64,000 bases of DNA from NCBI GenBank assembly GCA_008973525.1, contig WACJ01000181.1, forward strand, positions 1 to 64,000, in the 5' to 3' direction. Positions 41,416-53,290 of the stretch are shown in pieces; the first letter of the stretch is position 1; each line of letters starts with the position of its first letter. The stretch comes from Stenopsyche tienmushanensis. Lineage: Eukaryota; Arthropoda; Insecta; Trichoptera; Stenopsychidae. The position numbers were made by a program, and so were the translations under genes. Under the pieces are notes generated by a model that saw nothing but the letters and a program-made list of their open reading frames with translations, made no database searches and was not told where the DNA came from.

Positions 41416-43505
41416 TTAATATCGCGATGAAACCTCTTCTTTAGCGGTCTCTTTGGATTCTTTTTGTTCTGAAATAAAATTAAAATATTATAATCTCATT
41501 TAAATATTCAATAGCAATGGCATACGGTTTAAATTAAAAATTTACCAATGTCTTCCTTTGAATTAAGGAAAGCCGGATCATTCCATGCTTGTAATTTACA
41601 CGTACCGAATAACAACCAGAATAAATTAAATAGGAAATAGATAGGCAGCGGACAAGAAGAATATTGGCCTCCATGATGCGGCGTCGCCTTCATGCTGAAA
41701 TTATATATTTTTATAATTATCACGAGTATAAATTAATCGACAAGCGTTTATAAAAATATAAATACCTCTTCGTCTAACATAAGTCCTACAGAAAGTGGAG
41801 CAATGATTGATAAAACATTTGCAGCGCCGTTTGTGATACCCATCAAGACTCCAGCGAAATTTGGAGCTATATCTATGTGATTTACCTGCAATATGCAGAC
41901 AATTAGAACCACAGACGCTTTAATAATGATGTATTTTTAAATATGTAAGACTATAAATTTACCTGGAATCCAACATAATGACCGGCGTTGATACCAACAG
42001 TCACGGTTAAAAGTGCCACCACTATTGTAATATCATTTGGAGCGTACGATAAACCGATGAGGGCGAATCCTGGACCCCAATGACCTGTATAATTTTAAAT
42101 TTAAATTGTGTATTCTCTATGAATCTAAATACCGATGGAAATTTTCATCAATATAATACCTATGGTGTTTGCGATCTTCCTGGCAGCAGTGACAGATAAG
42201 ATTTTTTTGTTTATGACAAAATCTGATAGAAAACTGAAGAAGAAACTAAGAATCCACATAGCTAGATAAGGGAGAGCTGATAATAATCCGTTCTGTAAAT
42301 ATAATAAATTGTTCGATTAATCTGTGAAGTTGTAATGAATATTCAGATTTATAAACATTAAATATCTTACGCTTTTGATATTGACACCGAGCACAGAATT
42401 CATGTATGAAGGCATTTCTGTTAACAGCATCCAGAATCCCCAGTTATGTCCACAGTGAACGACCAATAACGCCCAAACTGGTAAGCTGGTAAATATTGCT
42501 TTCCAAGGTGTGCGGAAAGCCTGAAATAAAGTTTTTCGTTAGTATTTATTCTTTAAGTATATAATTAAATGATTATCACTTTTAATATGAACATACGACT
42601 CTTTCACCGCTTTGACCGAGTGACGATTTAATATAATCTCTTTCACCGTTTGATATAAAACGAGCAGTTTCTGGAGTATTAGCCCCTAAGCATAACCACA
42701 AAGCTGCCCATGCGATGGCTGCAACACCCATAACATAGAACACGGACGGCCATCCCCAAGGTCCGCCACATAATTGACCGGCCAACGGAAGAGCTATTAC
42801 TGTTCCAAATTGGGCACCTATTAAAATAAATATGCATGAAACACTGTTAACATTATGTTTATATATTAATTGTTAATGATTTGTATTTAGTTACCTGCAT
42901 ATACAAATGTTCCCAGACGTCCTCTTTCAGCCGGAGGTGCCCATTTACCAAGAAGTGCATGAGTTGATGGATAAAAACAACCTTGGAATAATCCTTGCAA
43001 TACTCTACAAGCACAAACTGCACCCCAACCTCCCTATAAATTAAGACATTAAGGAAAAAATGCTTATTTATATTAAAAAATAAATGATTGTACGATGATT
43101 GAAAAACAAACCTTTACAGCCGCAAGCGGTATCAGCAACGATACTACAGCATTTCCTATCATAGCCACTAATAACGGGAATTTCCCCCCGAAACGTTCTG
43201 AAATTACGCCTCCAGGTATCTGTGATATTATATAGCCCCAAAAGAACGAACTCAATATTGTGTCTTGCGTCGTTTTCTTCCAGGAAAAAATCTGCATAAA
43301 ATATGTATTTAAATTGAGCATATAAACGCACATAATAACATCATTTATATCAATGCTTAAATTCATACGGGAACATCTGCAAGTGTAGTATTCGAACTCG
43401 TCATCGCCACAATGCCGACGCTCATGCTAACTCGGATTCCATACGCTATGACTAGTCCTAAGAATATAAGGAATATTTGAAGATGTCGCACACCCAAAAG
43501 TGAAC
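41416..43505 (-). CDS. SLC17-family anion/phosphate cotransporter (MFS), lacking first exon
   Basis: Ten exons on the minus strand, all splice phases agreeing: 43369-43505, 43112-43291, 42895-43033, 42597-42817, 42371-42520, 42160-42292, 41963-42084, 41766-41885, 41546-41694 and 41416-41468 (stop at 41416-41418). They give about 466 residues of the usual 480-500. Signatures: GVRHLQIFLIFLGLVIAYGI (TM1), ILSSFFWGYIISQIPGGVIS, the MFS loop SERFGGKFPL, RVLQGLFQGCFYPSTHALLG and KWAPPAERGRLGTFVYA, GHNWGFWMLLTEMPSYM, GHYVGFQVNHIDIAPNFAGV and LQAWNDP near the C-terminus. The family includes sialin, vesicular glutamate and Na/phosphate transporters; substrate cannot be read from sequence. The initiating exon must lie above 43505 and was not found. 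Exon 41546-41694 carries a one-base frameshift. Confidence 0.92.
41640..41660 (-). other. Frameshift site in SLC17 transporter exon 9
   Basis: The exon reads HEGDAASWRPIFFLSAA, then needs one base removed (GCTGCC T ATCTATTTC on the minus strand) to continue as IYFLFNLFWLLFGTCKLQAW. The exon is 149 nt where the flanking phases require 148. Confidence 0.85.
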
Positions 43506-44504
43506 CTGCAAAGATGAAAACATATTTATGAAATATATATCATTTTAATGATTTACAAATATATATAACGTTCAATGCGGGACCAGTTTTGTAATCTTGA
43601 TTATAAAGAAAATGTGTATATTCGATAGTCGGTAAAAGTATTGGTGCAATATTTACATTTTAAAGAAGTTAACATACAACCAGGTGCCGTTTACTATTGA
43701 ACATGGATCAAAACATATCTAGCACTTTGTTTAGTCAGTTGGCTATTGAATACAAATTTCTTTTCTTTAACGCATAATTAATCTCTTCAGTTTATTTTGT
43801 ACAATCCTCAAGCAATTTCCGACGGATTGTATTTTTCCCCGTTTTCATTTGAGTTATGCACATGTGAATTTATTACTATTTAAAGATACAATTTTTTTAA
43901 ATGTAATTTATTGCTATATAAATTTAAGATGGTTTTAAAGGTATACATTATGAACAAGTACATTTAAAAAAGGTGATCATTTATTATATTTATATTTAGC
44001 GTTCATGTTAATCATATTTTTATAGTGTTTGCATTATGTGCTGTAAATCATATAAGTCTTAGAGCACGTTCATCCATTGTTCTTACTTTGAATTGAGTCG
44101 TTTGAAAGAAAGCCGTTGTAAATTAAGTATTTTATTATTTTAAACGTGCAAATATATAAGACTTAGATGTGGAATTATTCAAAGATATTGCAGATAGAAA
44201 TATTCATCTCAATGAATAATATCACTCTTTATTATTGATTTCAAGTGTATATTTGATAGCATTTCATTTAAAATTTTGTCATATGTTTATATGCTTATGT
44301 GACATTAAGCAGCCAAGCATGAAGGATGATTAACATTTTTATTGGCTATTAAAAGATGTATTTGGTTAGATCCTACTTCATTGTTCGTCCGGAATTTATG
44401 ATTCAAATACAAATGAAATATTCAGGCGGCACATTAAATATCGATTTTCATTTTTAGCTTTATTGGTGTGTAGCTATGAAAGCTGCAAACGATACTGAAT
44501 TAAA
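43506..44504. other. 5' flank or first intron of the SLC17 gene
   Basis: No start codon could be joined in phase to the exon at 43505. Minus-strand donor-like GTAAG near 44085 could end an untranslated exon. AT-rich otherwise. Confidence 0.35.
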
Positions 44505-45773
44505 TCAGGGTCGTCCAGAAAGTAAGGTTACAGCATTTATGTAGAATCTAGAAATGCTTGTATTAAATTGAAATTCATAGGATACTTTACAAATGTATTA
44601 AACTATTTTTTGTAAACATTTCTGTAAGATTACCAGGACACTAGGGTTGTAGATCTCCACCAGCAGCTCTTTCTGAATTGCCTTATGAATTCTGGGGTGC
44701 AATGATACAACCACGCCTTATCCCCCATCACGACAAAGTCAGAAAAGCATCTACTTCCTGTGCAAAAGATTTCTACGATGCTCCGGTGTGAGCATTCTGG
44801 ACACCCATTTGGGCATATAACTCCTTGTAACCAAGTTTTTCCGATAAAATATCACCAAGGAGACTTCCAGAAATGTCAGGAAATTATTGGTGAAGGTCGT
44901 CAAGCGTCACATGTTCTTCAATGTTTTGCGCAAATTCGTCAGAAATCATTGATGGCCTCCAACTTCTTGCCTCGTCATGAGTATCAGTACGGCCTTCTCT
45001 GAATAATCTAACCCATTTCATAACATGTTGTCGACTCATAACTAGGGAATCCAATCCTGGGATCCCGGAAAGTTTTAGGTGCTCATGAATGGATTAGTAA
45101 ACGTAGTCCCGAAAAAATCAGGATTGAAATTTTTATCTGACAAATCGTACAGCGCACCAGCACTATGAAGGCTACTAAATCGAGATATTCACGCCGAAAT
45201 CTAGACGCTTGGAAACAGTGGCGTATCTACTAATTGGCGAGCTTAGGTATGTATAAATATATACAGTACATATATGTTTTTCAAATTGTTATATTAACCT
45301 TTCCCTACCGGTGATGTATTTACTACACCTCGACTCTAATAATGGGAATATCGATATGAAATATAATAGATACGGGGTTCAGAATTTTTGTATTCCTCCG
45401 TAATATAATTACGAATCACATCAAAGTATTATAGTATGTAAGTATTCATCTGCAGCAACGGAAATAAATAATTTGTCGGGAAATCGGGATTATTGCGAGT
45501 TTTAATCCGTGTCTCAGTAGAAAGGAATTTTACCAGTTACATTGATGGTGTTCACGGAACTGATTCCGAGATACATAGTATAATGCAATCTAGAAATCCC
45601 GGGATCGAAATTTTGGCTCGGCATTGGATTCCCTACTTATAACATAACTATCATAATTTTCCACGAGCTTCCAATGGATATTAATGGCAGTATTGTAGCC
45701 AATTACGCCAATTTCGAAAAAAAAAAATCGGTCTCAAGAGCTCTGTAACCTTACTTTCTAGATGACCCTCGTA
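44505..45773 (-). mobile_element. Mariner-like element (M1 copy 2), interrupted
   Basis: TIRs GGGTCGTCCAGAAAGTAAGG (left) and the complement of ACTTTCTAGATGACCCTCGT (right). The minus strand encodes MSRQHVMKWVRLFREGRTDT then SGSLLGDILSEKLGYK; stops make it inactive. A family C repeat is nested inside at 45267-45550. Confidence 0.78.
45267..45550 (+). repeat. Dispersed repeat family C, copy 2
   Basis: 284 bp, full-length match to copy 1 in reverse. Preceded by CAGTGGCGTATCTACTAATT, an hAT-like terminal sequence also found before copy 4. Confidence 0.7.
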
Positions 45774-45954
45774 TTAGAGATACCGGACAAAAATTTCGTT
45801 TTTTAAATAAAAACCCAATTAAAAACATAAATATATATATATATATTACCCTATCTAGTCCCTTTTTATAAATTATTATTTTGTAAATTTTAAACAACCC
45901 ACTTGATAAGTCTTCGGACATCTGCGTTTGGTAATGATAGTTCGTAATCGTTCT

Positions 45955-46090
45955 TAAGACATTTTTGAATATGGCGTCCGATCGCGAGGCGCTCATTCGT
46001 AATGTCAGCGGTTCGAAAAGCGGACCGGTTGGACACACAGACTTTGTGGCAACTCCGTCCTCTTTTAGGGATTTTTATAGCATTTTATAT
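45955..46090 (-). repeat. Dispersed repeat family A, copy 4
   Basis: The complement reads CHKVCVSNRSAFRTADITNE then RLAIGRH. Confidence 0.6.
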
Positions 46091-48080
46091 AAATGCGTAC
46101 CCGGGGCCTTCTATAATCTGTAAGATCATGCTCAGGGCCTAATTTACATAGGTGACTCGCGCCAAATGTGATCGCGTACGAGTCTAGTTTTCCCCCATCC
46201 ATAAAAATGATATATTTATCTTATCTTATTGAATAAATAATCTGAATAATCCATTCACAATTCCACCACATAAGAAAAAATACATTTTTGATCGTTAGAT
46301 TCAGCTTTGGCCTCGTCAATGGTACAAATCATCAATGGACAGTCCGTAAAATTTTGATTTCATAACTTAAACTTATTTTTGGATAAGCATAACCAATTGT
46401 GTTTTCAAATGTGATGGGATCTGATAGTCCATGAAGTGTCTGATTATGAATTCTGCACTGACAAGAAAAACTGTCCTACTATGGTCTCGTAAGAAGGTTT
46501 CGCTCTGACCTCAAGTGCAATTTGCAAATTCCTAAATGATGTAATGCCTCTACATTCAGTCAATTGCATTCCCATTTATGGCTATCAGGAAATGAACGAA
46601 TTCTTGGCGAGCTAATTTGGCTGAAAAGCATGCTGATTTGTCGTTTGACCAGTCCGGATATTGATACGGAAGCGTTTGTTGGATTTATCATTGATCGTCC
46701 ATATTGATCAGCAGCATTGGCAGGTTGGCCTCGTCCATTGAATGGAATTGATGGAGGATTTAGATTTCGTTTGAGATTCAGAGCCGGTTCAATGAAGATC
46801 CAGGTGACTTTGAAGACGTAATTTTGCCAAGGATTTTGCAACCCAATATGCTATTCGCATTTGGATTGAAATGGTCTTGTTTATTCATTTTTATATCCAC
46901 CGAATTATTCAATATAAATCAATTGTAGCCATAAAAAGTCACTCAAAATTGATTGGTGTCGGACAGTAACAACATTTTCAGCATCATCTTCGAAGAAATG
47001 TGACCCAATGATTCCATTTGCCCGAAAAATGTACATCAAACAATACGTTTTTTTGGATGTAGACATCTTTCCTGAATAACACGAGGATTTTCATCACCCC
47101 ATGATATATTAATTTTTAAGCATTATCCACAAACATACAGATGACATCATTTAGGTTTTTATTAATGCAATCATTATAGAGCTATGTATTAAAATATTTT
47201 AGAAAATTGCATTGAAATTGCTATGAAAAAATGGCATTTTCTTCGAGGTTGAAGGCTCACCGTGAACGATTAAGTCTTCACGGTTATGATTCCATTAAAA
47301 AATATTCAGACATCGTCTCTTAATGTTTTGAACTTACCACCTAAAAAAAACTACAATGAAACATCTCATTTTGACAGAGCCAAGAAAAAAATTACGGATT
47401 GTCAACAAATGCGACCCACGATAAGAAGATCAACAGCATTATTTACGACTAAATTATAAAATGATGTCAAACGAAATTGAATCGATTTACCTTTGTAATT
47501 GTGCCTCAGGAGCAAATCCGTATCCATTGTTAATGCGTTAATGCAAAAATGAGATCCACACTATACTAATTAATTAACATAAGGCAGATCTACGACAAAC
47601 TGTCGACAATAATGCAGAAAAACGACAAAATATCAGATCCCATTTTTGTTGGGTTATGGTGGCAATACCATTAACCATACTGATAAATTTGTGCATTTTA
47701 ACATTTATCTACACACTCTGCTAACCACTTATCGCAAATTAAACCAACAACCACATGTGTATTATTGCCACGGCGGGTTCAAATATAGATTGTTGATAAG
47801 CCTAGATTTGGAATAAATTTGATAGAAATTTACTACTACTGTATGAAAGTTGATTTTCATCGATTCAATCATCACCAATTTCCCAATCAGAACAATTTTT
47901 TTCTAATATTTAAAATGTTGAAATTGTATTTTACGGTTTGTTGTTAACACATTACGGTCCGATTCGAATTTTAGCTCGATGAATTGGTGCATCGTCTTAA
48001 TGAAATAATACATTATTTTTAGCCGGTTTTTCTTGATTTTGTCCACTCAAACATTGCATTAAGTTCCCATAATATTACCT
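46091..48080. other. Intergenic, no gene recognised
   Basis: A minus-strand frame at 46560-46841 (93 codons, with SIPFNGRGQPANAADQYG) stands out in base composition, but I recognise no family. The rest is AT-rich. Confidence 0.35.
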
Positions 48081-48082
48081 CC

Positions 48083-48400
48083 TTAGTCTCAAGCGTGAAG
48101 TGATGGACCCATGTTTCATCTATGGTTATGAATCGACGAAAAAACTCGGCTTTAAAAACACTCGATTGAAACATCCTCACGATGCTGTTTTTGTTACCCT
48201 GTGAGCAAACGCGGCACCAATCTTGCGCATAGTTTTCTCATGTCCAAATTTTCATTTAATATGCGTTGTATATGACTTTTTAAAATGACATCCAGGTCGA
48301 CGGTCATCCGATAGCATTTTGTACCCGCGTGGTCACCTCATTTGGTCGACCACTGCGATGTTCGTCTTGGCAACTCGTACGGCCTAATTTAAACTTTGTC
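48083..48400 (-). mobile_element. Mariner-like transposase remnant (M2 copy 2)
   Basis: Parallels 23995-24380 base by base over long stretches (GTGAAGTGATGGACCCATGT, GAGCAAACGCGG). Several frameshifts. Confidence 0.7.
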
Positions 48401-48684
48401 ACCCTATAATTTACTATGGTAAATAAAAGAGTAGACTCTCTAGATATTGGTTGGATTGAGATTTTTTAAATAAAAGTATTTAATGCGTGAAAATACTCAT
48501 TATTGATGGTTGCAATACAAATACTAAACAACGTAGCATCTCCAAACTTTGAACTTAAGCTTTTTTTAAACAATCTATACTTCAGGTATTTCTTGAACTA
48601 CCCTCGTATGATTTGAGACAATCACTGTAAATTATCCCATTTTAATTGTATTTACATGGTTAAAATGATGTTAAACCGTCAGCA

Positions 48685-48770
48685 GGGCTGTAACTAAGGG
48701 GTGGCAAAGCTGGCGCCCATCGCGGGCGCAACTGAGCTTGGGGCGCAAAACGCAGAATACCGACCCAATC
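48685..48770. repeat. hAT-like terminal sequence
   Basis: CAGGGCTGTAACTAAGGGGT followed by GGGCGCAA repeats resembles CAGxGxxGTAxC termini of hAT elements. No paired end found. Confidence 0.35.
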
Positions 48771-48954
48771 GAAAGTTGCACATGGTTTTTATTTTACTTG
48801 ATTATTCTACTTTTCATGAATTAATACTGATTGATTCTGTCCGTTTTTGACTCCGAGTTGTCTAGTCCATCTTTTCTTCATTATCGTTTAAGCATTGGGC
48901 CGACCCAGTCGGCATAAGACCGCAATAAAATAAAGACAATGATATTTTCGACAT

Positions 48955-49035
48955 GTATGGCGTCCGATCGCGAAGCGCTCGTTTGTCATATCAGCGATCC
49001 GAAAAACGGACCGATTAGACACACTGGCATTTCTA
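48955..49035 (-). repeat. Dispersed repeat family A, copy 5
   Basis: The complement reads ASVSNRSVFRIADMTNERFA then IGRH. Truncated to the core. Confidence 0.6.
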
Positions 49036-49069
49036 TGACATGTACGATTTTTTTAAGTTACAAAATATT

Positions 49070-49260
49070 TTGTATCTTGAGCACTTTTGCTGCTACGACG
49101 CTGTTTTTGTTCCATTGTGAGCAAACACGGCAGCCATCTTGCGCACAGCTTCCTCATGTTCAAATTTTCTGTTACTATACGATGTGCAGCATTTTTTTGA
49201 ATGGACATATCATATGTGCTAGCTCGCGCACTTAAGAGTCGACGATCATCCAATACCAGG
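49070..49260 (-). mobile_element. Mariner-like transposase fragment (M2 copy 3)
   Basis: The minus strand encodes AAHRIVTENLNMRKLCARWL then PCLLTMEQKQRR. Inserted next to a family C fragment. Confidence 0.72.
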
Positions 49261-49302
49261 CAGCTCGTATGACCTCATCTCTAACCTTAATTTTATCATG
49301 AT

Positions 49303-49372
49303 GTATTTACTACAACTCGACTCTAATAATAGGAATATCGATATGAAATATAATAGATACGGGGTTCAGAAT
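49303..49372 (+). repeat. Dispersed repeat family C, copy 3 (fragment)
   Basis: About 70 bp (GATGTATTTACTACAACTCG and onward). Followed at 49440-49451 by a poly-G run. Confidence 0.6.
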
Positions 49373-49899
49373 TTCATATGGTGTACCAAATACATATCAT
49401 GATATTTTTAGATTTTTTTTTTAACTTTCTAAATCTCCGGGGGGGGGGGGGCGCTTTATACCCTCGTTACGGCTTTGACCGTCACGTACGCTAGTATTCA
49501 ATGAGCGTGTTTCACAATGACAAATGTTCCAGAGTTGTATCTTAATCTTAAAAATAAGGAACAAATAGGGAAATCCACCAGGTGACAAAATTAGTCTTTG
49601 ACTAATTATTCGAATATCCGTTGTCCTTGACATCCCTTCGATAAAAACTTTACCTATTTTTATTTGTCGTTCAAATAAAAGCACGCAGTTCGCCAGCCAC
49701 AATGAAATATAACACAACGCTCAATAAGTTTGTAGGATGACGTATATTTGGCGTCACAATTGACAAATCCATATGACTTTTAGGATGTACCAACCTTCAA
49801 ATAATACGTGTCAAAATTTCATAACAACCCGACGTTTAGTTTACAAGTTACAGTGGTTTTAGTGACACTACTTTTGTAATTTTTAAATCAATGAAAAAA

Positions 49900-50470
49900 A
49901 TCTTAACTTTGTGTGTCGATAAAGCATTTATTTTTCATGGAAGAAAATATCGTTCAATCTTCAAGCAATAGCTTGACGAGTGTTATTTGGACTCTGCTCC
50001 ATTGAGCCAAACGGTAAAGAAGTGGTTAGCTGTGTATTGTTAAAATTATGAAATTTTGCATCAATATTTGTCCATGAGAAAGTTCTGTCCAAAGTGGGTA
50101 CCGCGTTTGCTCACACTCGATCAAAAATAATAACGCATCGATAATTCAGAGTGCTGCCTGAAGCTGTTTTAGCATAATAAAAAGGATTTTTTAATGCGTC
50201 TATGGTAATATATGAAACGTGGATCCATCACAACACTTTAAAGTCAAATCGGTAGTCAGCTGAGTGGGCAGCAATCGACGAAAGCCGTTCAAAGTGACCA
50301 AAAATGAAAATGTCAACTGGTTAGGCTTTGAGTGCTGTCTTGTGGTATTTGATTCATCGATTAGCTTGGAGCTAATATAATGTTAGAATGGTTTCAACGC
50401 GTTTATATGCCCACTGAATATTTGTCGTGATAGAAAAACAAAATTCATCGAAACATTAAGAAGATCTTCG
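49900..50470 (+). mobile_element. Mariner-like remnant of a third subfamily (M3)
   Basis: The plus strand encodes LDECYLDSAPLSQTVKKWLA, then MRKFCPKWVPRLLTLDQK, then ETWIHHNTLKSNRQSAEWAA in broken frames, matching the order of mariner transposase domains. Confidence 0.72.
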
Positions 50471-51424
50471 CTTAATTTTAACATAATGACTAAGCTAATG
50501 TGTTTTACGTTTAGAGGCCATTAGCTTTTTTCAGATCAAACTAATAGAACAACTGAAAAGAGGTCGCATAAAAAATACTCTCTAGTTCATTGGTTCAAGT
50601 TCAACTGAACTAAATTTACTTTTTCAGATTCTATCAGAATTTTAGCGAATTCGTTATTATAAACGATTGACTACGATTTGAGGTGGTTAACGAATACACT
50701 GTATCTGTTTGATGTAACTAAAAATATGATCAGACGATTTGAAAGAAAATTTTAAAAATGATGTGTTAAATGATCCATGATCATTATTTAATTTTACAAC
50801 CGCAAAAATCCTAATATTTATGCACTCAATGATTAATTGATTTTCACAATTATATCCGTTTAAATAAGGGCTTCGAACCGTTTTTTTTCGTTCCGGGCAA
50901 AAGTAAATAAGGCTTTTCAATCATTATGAATATTTATAAACTTATAACAATGTGATTTTAAAACAAATATCATCATACGTGAATTCTACTTAATATTTAT
51001 TTTTAACTCATTCCATGCGAAACATTTTTAGCGAACATCGAATGCCGGATGAGAATACTTTATTAATAGGTTCTTATTTGCTCGAGGGCAGGGTTACCAC
51101 TTATGTTTTGCGATACTCAAATGACAATTTCTGCCAATCAATAGCCTTATGATACCAAATAAATATATTTTTTTGAGCAAAGTATCTGTCAATTAGTAAC
51201 TACAAATATAGAATATGAATTAAACTTTCGATGTTTATCAATTGCATTGCTGGTATTGTTGCTCTCGTTTATAATTTTGATAGACAAGTCATCATTTAAA
51301 AATTTCCGAGTCATAAAAACGACAATATTCATGTTCTGTAGAATGCATTATTGCGAGTACCAAATATGTCGCTGTTTATAGTTTGGTCGTTTTAAAGCTA
51401 ATCATATGTTTTGTTATTCTAATG
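50471..51424. other. Intergenic, no gene seen
   Basis: AT-rich; no supported feature. Confidence 0.4.
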
Positions 51425-52110
51425 ACCCCCCAGTGCGGACTCCGCGACCGAATAAGGCGATGGTTGGCGACTGTCGGAGCGTCGAAGGCAACGAATTAGG
51501 ACCCGCTGTCGTTTCAGGGTGCGCGTTTTAAATAAGGAACTTTTCCTGTTTATGGATCATTTATGTGGCAAAACTGTTTAGTGGAAAATGTAATTCGAGC
51601 CATTTTCATATCCGACAACCCTATTCGACATTTGCACGCTAACAGGTAGTGCAAATGTCAAGCATCGCTCGGAATCTCGACACGCTTAAAAGCATGTATT
51701 TAAACACGAAGTTAAATATATCAACACTTGTAGGTCAACGCTTTTTCTATTGCCCATCTGTTTTCTTTAAATAGTGCGATAAATCAATCGGCACCGAGCG
51801 TTGGTCGTTAAAAAATAAATGTCTCGGTCGACAGTCGCGTTTAGTCGGGTATGCCGATTTTAATATTTTAAAGCCATTACTTTCCCGGCTTATGTTGCAC
51901 CACTTCGTTTATTTGATAAATTGGGTTAGATCCTGGGCCTCATCGCTAAAGATGATTTTTTGGGCGAAAGCTGTTCTTGTGAACGACGAGAAATTGACCG
52001 CCTCGAGTTTTCCCGTACACTCTCACGCACAGCAGCGATGTATTGAGCAGACGTTGCGTTTCGCTGATTATTTATCGAACCGAATTTCGATTTTTTTGAA
52101 AATAAAATAA
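51425..52110. other. Unexplained GC-richer island with a perfect hairpin
   Basis: Stands out from the AT-rich surroundings. Contains the inverted repeat GACATTTGCAC (51627-51637) and GTGCAAATGTC (51649-51659), 11 pairs with an 11-nt loop. No convincing coding frame. Could be a regulatory element; function unknown. Confidence 0.35.
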
Positions 52111-52639
52111 TTTGATGATTTGTATTGATTTTTCAACGCTATAACATTCAAAGGTGGTTTGCCATATACCTAATGAACAATTCATAATAAATTTGACTGG
52201 TGTTGATTTAACAACATGGCCGCCATAACCTAACAAATTTTCAGCGTCCCTATTGAAAAACCCTGTACAGATTCGATTTCGAATCGAAAAACTAAGCATT
52301 GAGGCTATTAATTAAGTCGGGTAGGGTCGCCTATAAATATTTGTAACAGAAATTGTAATATCATTCAGAACTAATAATAATTTCATTATTCACTCATAGA
52401 TCTAATCTAAAATTTCTATTAAAAAAATTCTATTCTAATGAAATCACAACTGAAAGACAATTGTATACTGTCAAATGAAAAATCTCCTATGAAGATTGCC
52501 TAAATCAGATAATGGATATGACACATTAACACATAATATACGGGAAGTATATTTTTATGAATTACGCTGGCTTTTATTTAACGTCGGTTAAAATGTTATC
52601 ACGCGGGACTCCGGACAGTTATAGGTGATCATCTGTCCC

Positions 52640-52760
52640 GGGATTGGTAAATGTAATCCCGAAAAAATCAGGAGGATCGAGACATTCCCGCCGAAGTCTG
52701 GACTGCTTGGAAACAGTGGCGTAACTATTAATTGGCGAGCTTAGGCGACGCCTAGGGGCA
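52640..52760 (+). repeat. Composite repeat paralogous to 45095-45255
   Basis: Shares CCCGAAAAAATCAGGA, GCTTGGAAACAGTGGCGTA and ATTGGCGAGCTTAGG with the 45-kb copy, in the same order. The CAGTGGCGTAACTA part is hAT-terminal-like. Confidence 0.55.
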
Positions 52761-52769
52761 ATAACCTGT

Positions 52770-52805
52770 CTAATCTATGTATTCATTAAACAATACATAG
52801 ATTAG
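52770..52805. repeat. Perfect 14-bp inverted repeat
   Basis: CTAATCTATGTATT (52770-52783) and AATACATAGATTAG (52792-52805), 8-nt loop. It lies where the 45-kb paralogue has unrelated sequence, so it looks like a small insertion. Confidence 0.6.
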
Positions 52806-52810
52806 TCTCA

Positions 52811-53042
52811 TTTAAATTGTTATATTAACCTTTCTCTACAGGTGATGTATTTACTACACCTCGACTCTAATAATGCGAATATCGATATGAAATATAATAG
52901 ATACGGGCTTCAGATTTTTTGTAATCTTCCGTAATATAATTACGAATCACATCAAAGTATAATAGTATGAAAGTATTCATCTGCAGCGACGGAAATAAAT
53001 AATTTGTTGGGAAATCGGGAATTTTGCGAGTTTTAATCCGTC
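52811..53042 (+). repeat. Dispersed repeat family C, copy 4 (3' truncated)
   Basis: Matches copies 1 and 2 from TTAAATTGTTATATTAACC to GAGTTTTAATCCG, then ends abruptly at the hAT fragment. Confidence 0.7.
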
Positions 53043-53043
53043 A

Positions 53044-53217
53044 TATTGCTGATGCTATACGAAAATGGGAGCTCACGTGGTTATCAACTCGAACTAGCTT
53101 TTAAATATTTGATGACGATACCTCCAACGAGTATGGAGGCTGAGCGTGCATTTTCAGCAGCAAGTTGTCTGACTTCCAAAATCAGACCCAGACTAAATGA
53201 CAAAACATTCAATGCTT
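53044..53217 (+). mobile_element. hAT transposase C-terminal dimerisation domain fragment
   Basis: Encodes FKYLMTIPPTSMEAERAFSA then ASCLTSKIRPRLNDKTFNAL, the hAT C-terminal signature (IPPTSxxxERAFSxA). Uninterrupted over about 58 codons. The rest of the transposase is absent. Confidence 0.85.
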
Positions 53218-53290
53218 TAATCGCGAGGTGCTCTTTTGACGTGTCAGTGATCTGAAACTCGGACCGGTTGGACATGGAAGCCTAAGGCTT
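53218..53290 (-). repeat. Dispersed repeat family A, copy 6
   Basis: The complement reads MSNRSEFQITDTSKEHLAI. Fused directly to the end of the hAT fragment. Confidence 0.55.

Noticed and set aside
43560..43740. Possible first SLC17 exon (short ATG frame near 43700 on the minus strand)
   Set aside because: Its donor leaves phase 0, whereas the exon at 43505 needs a partner ending in phase 1.
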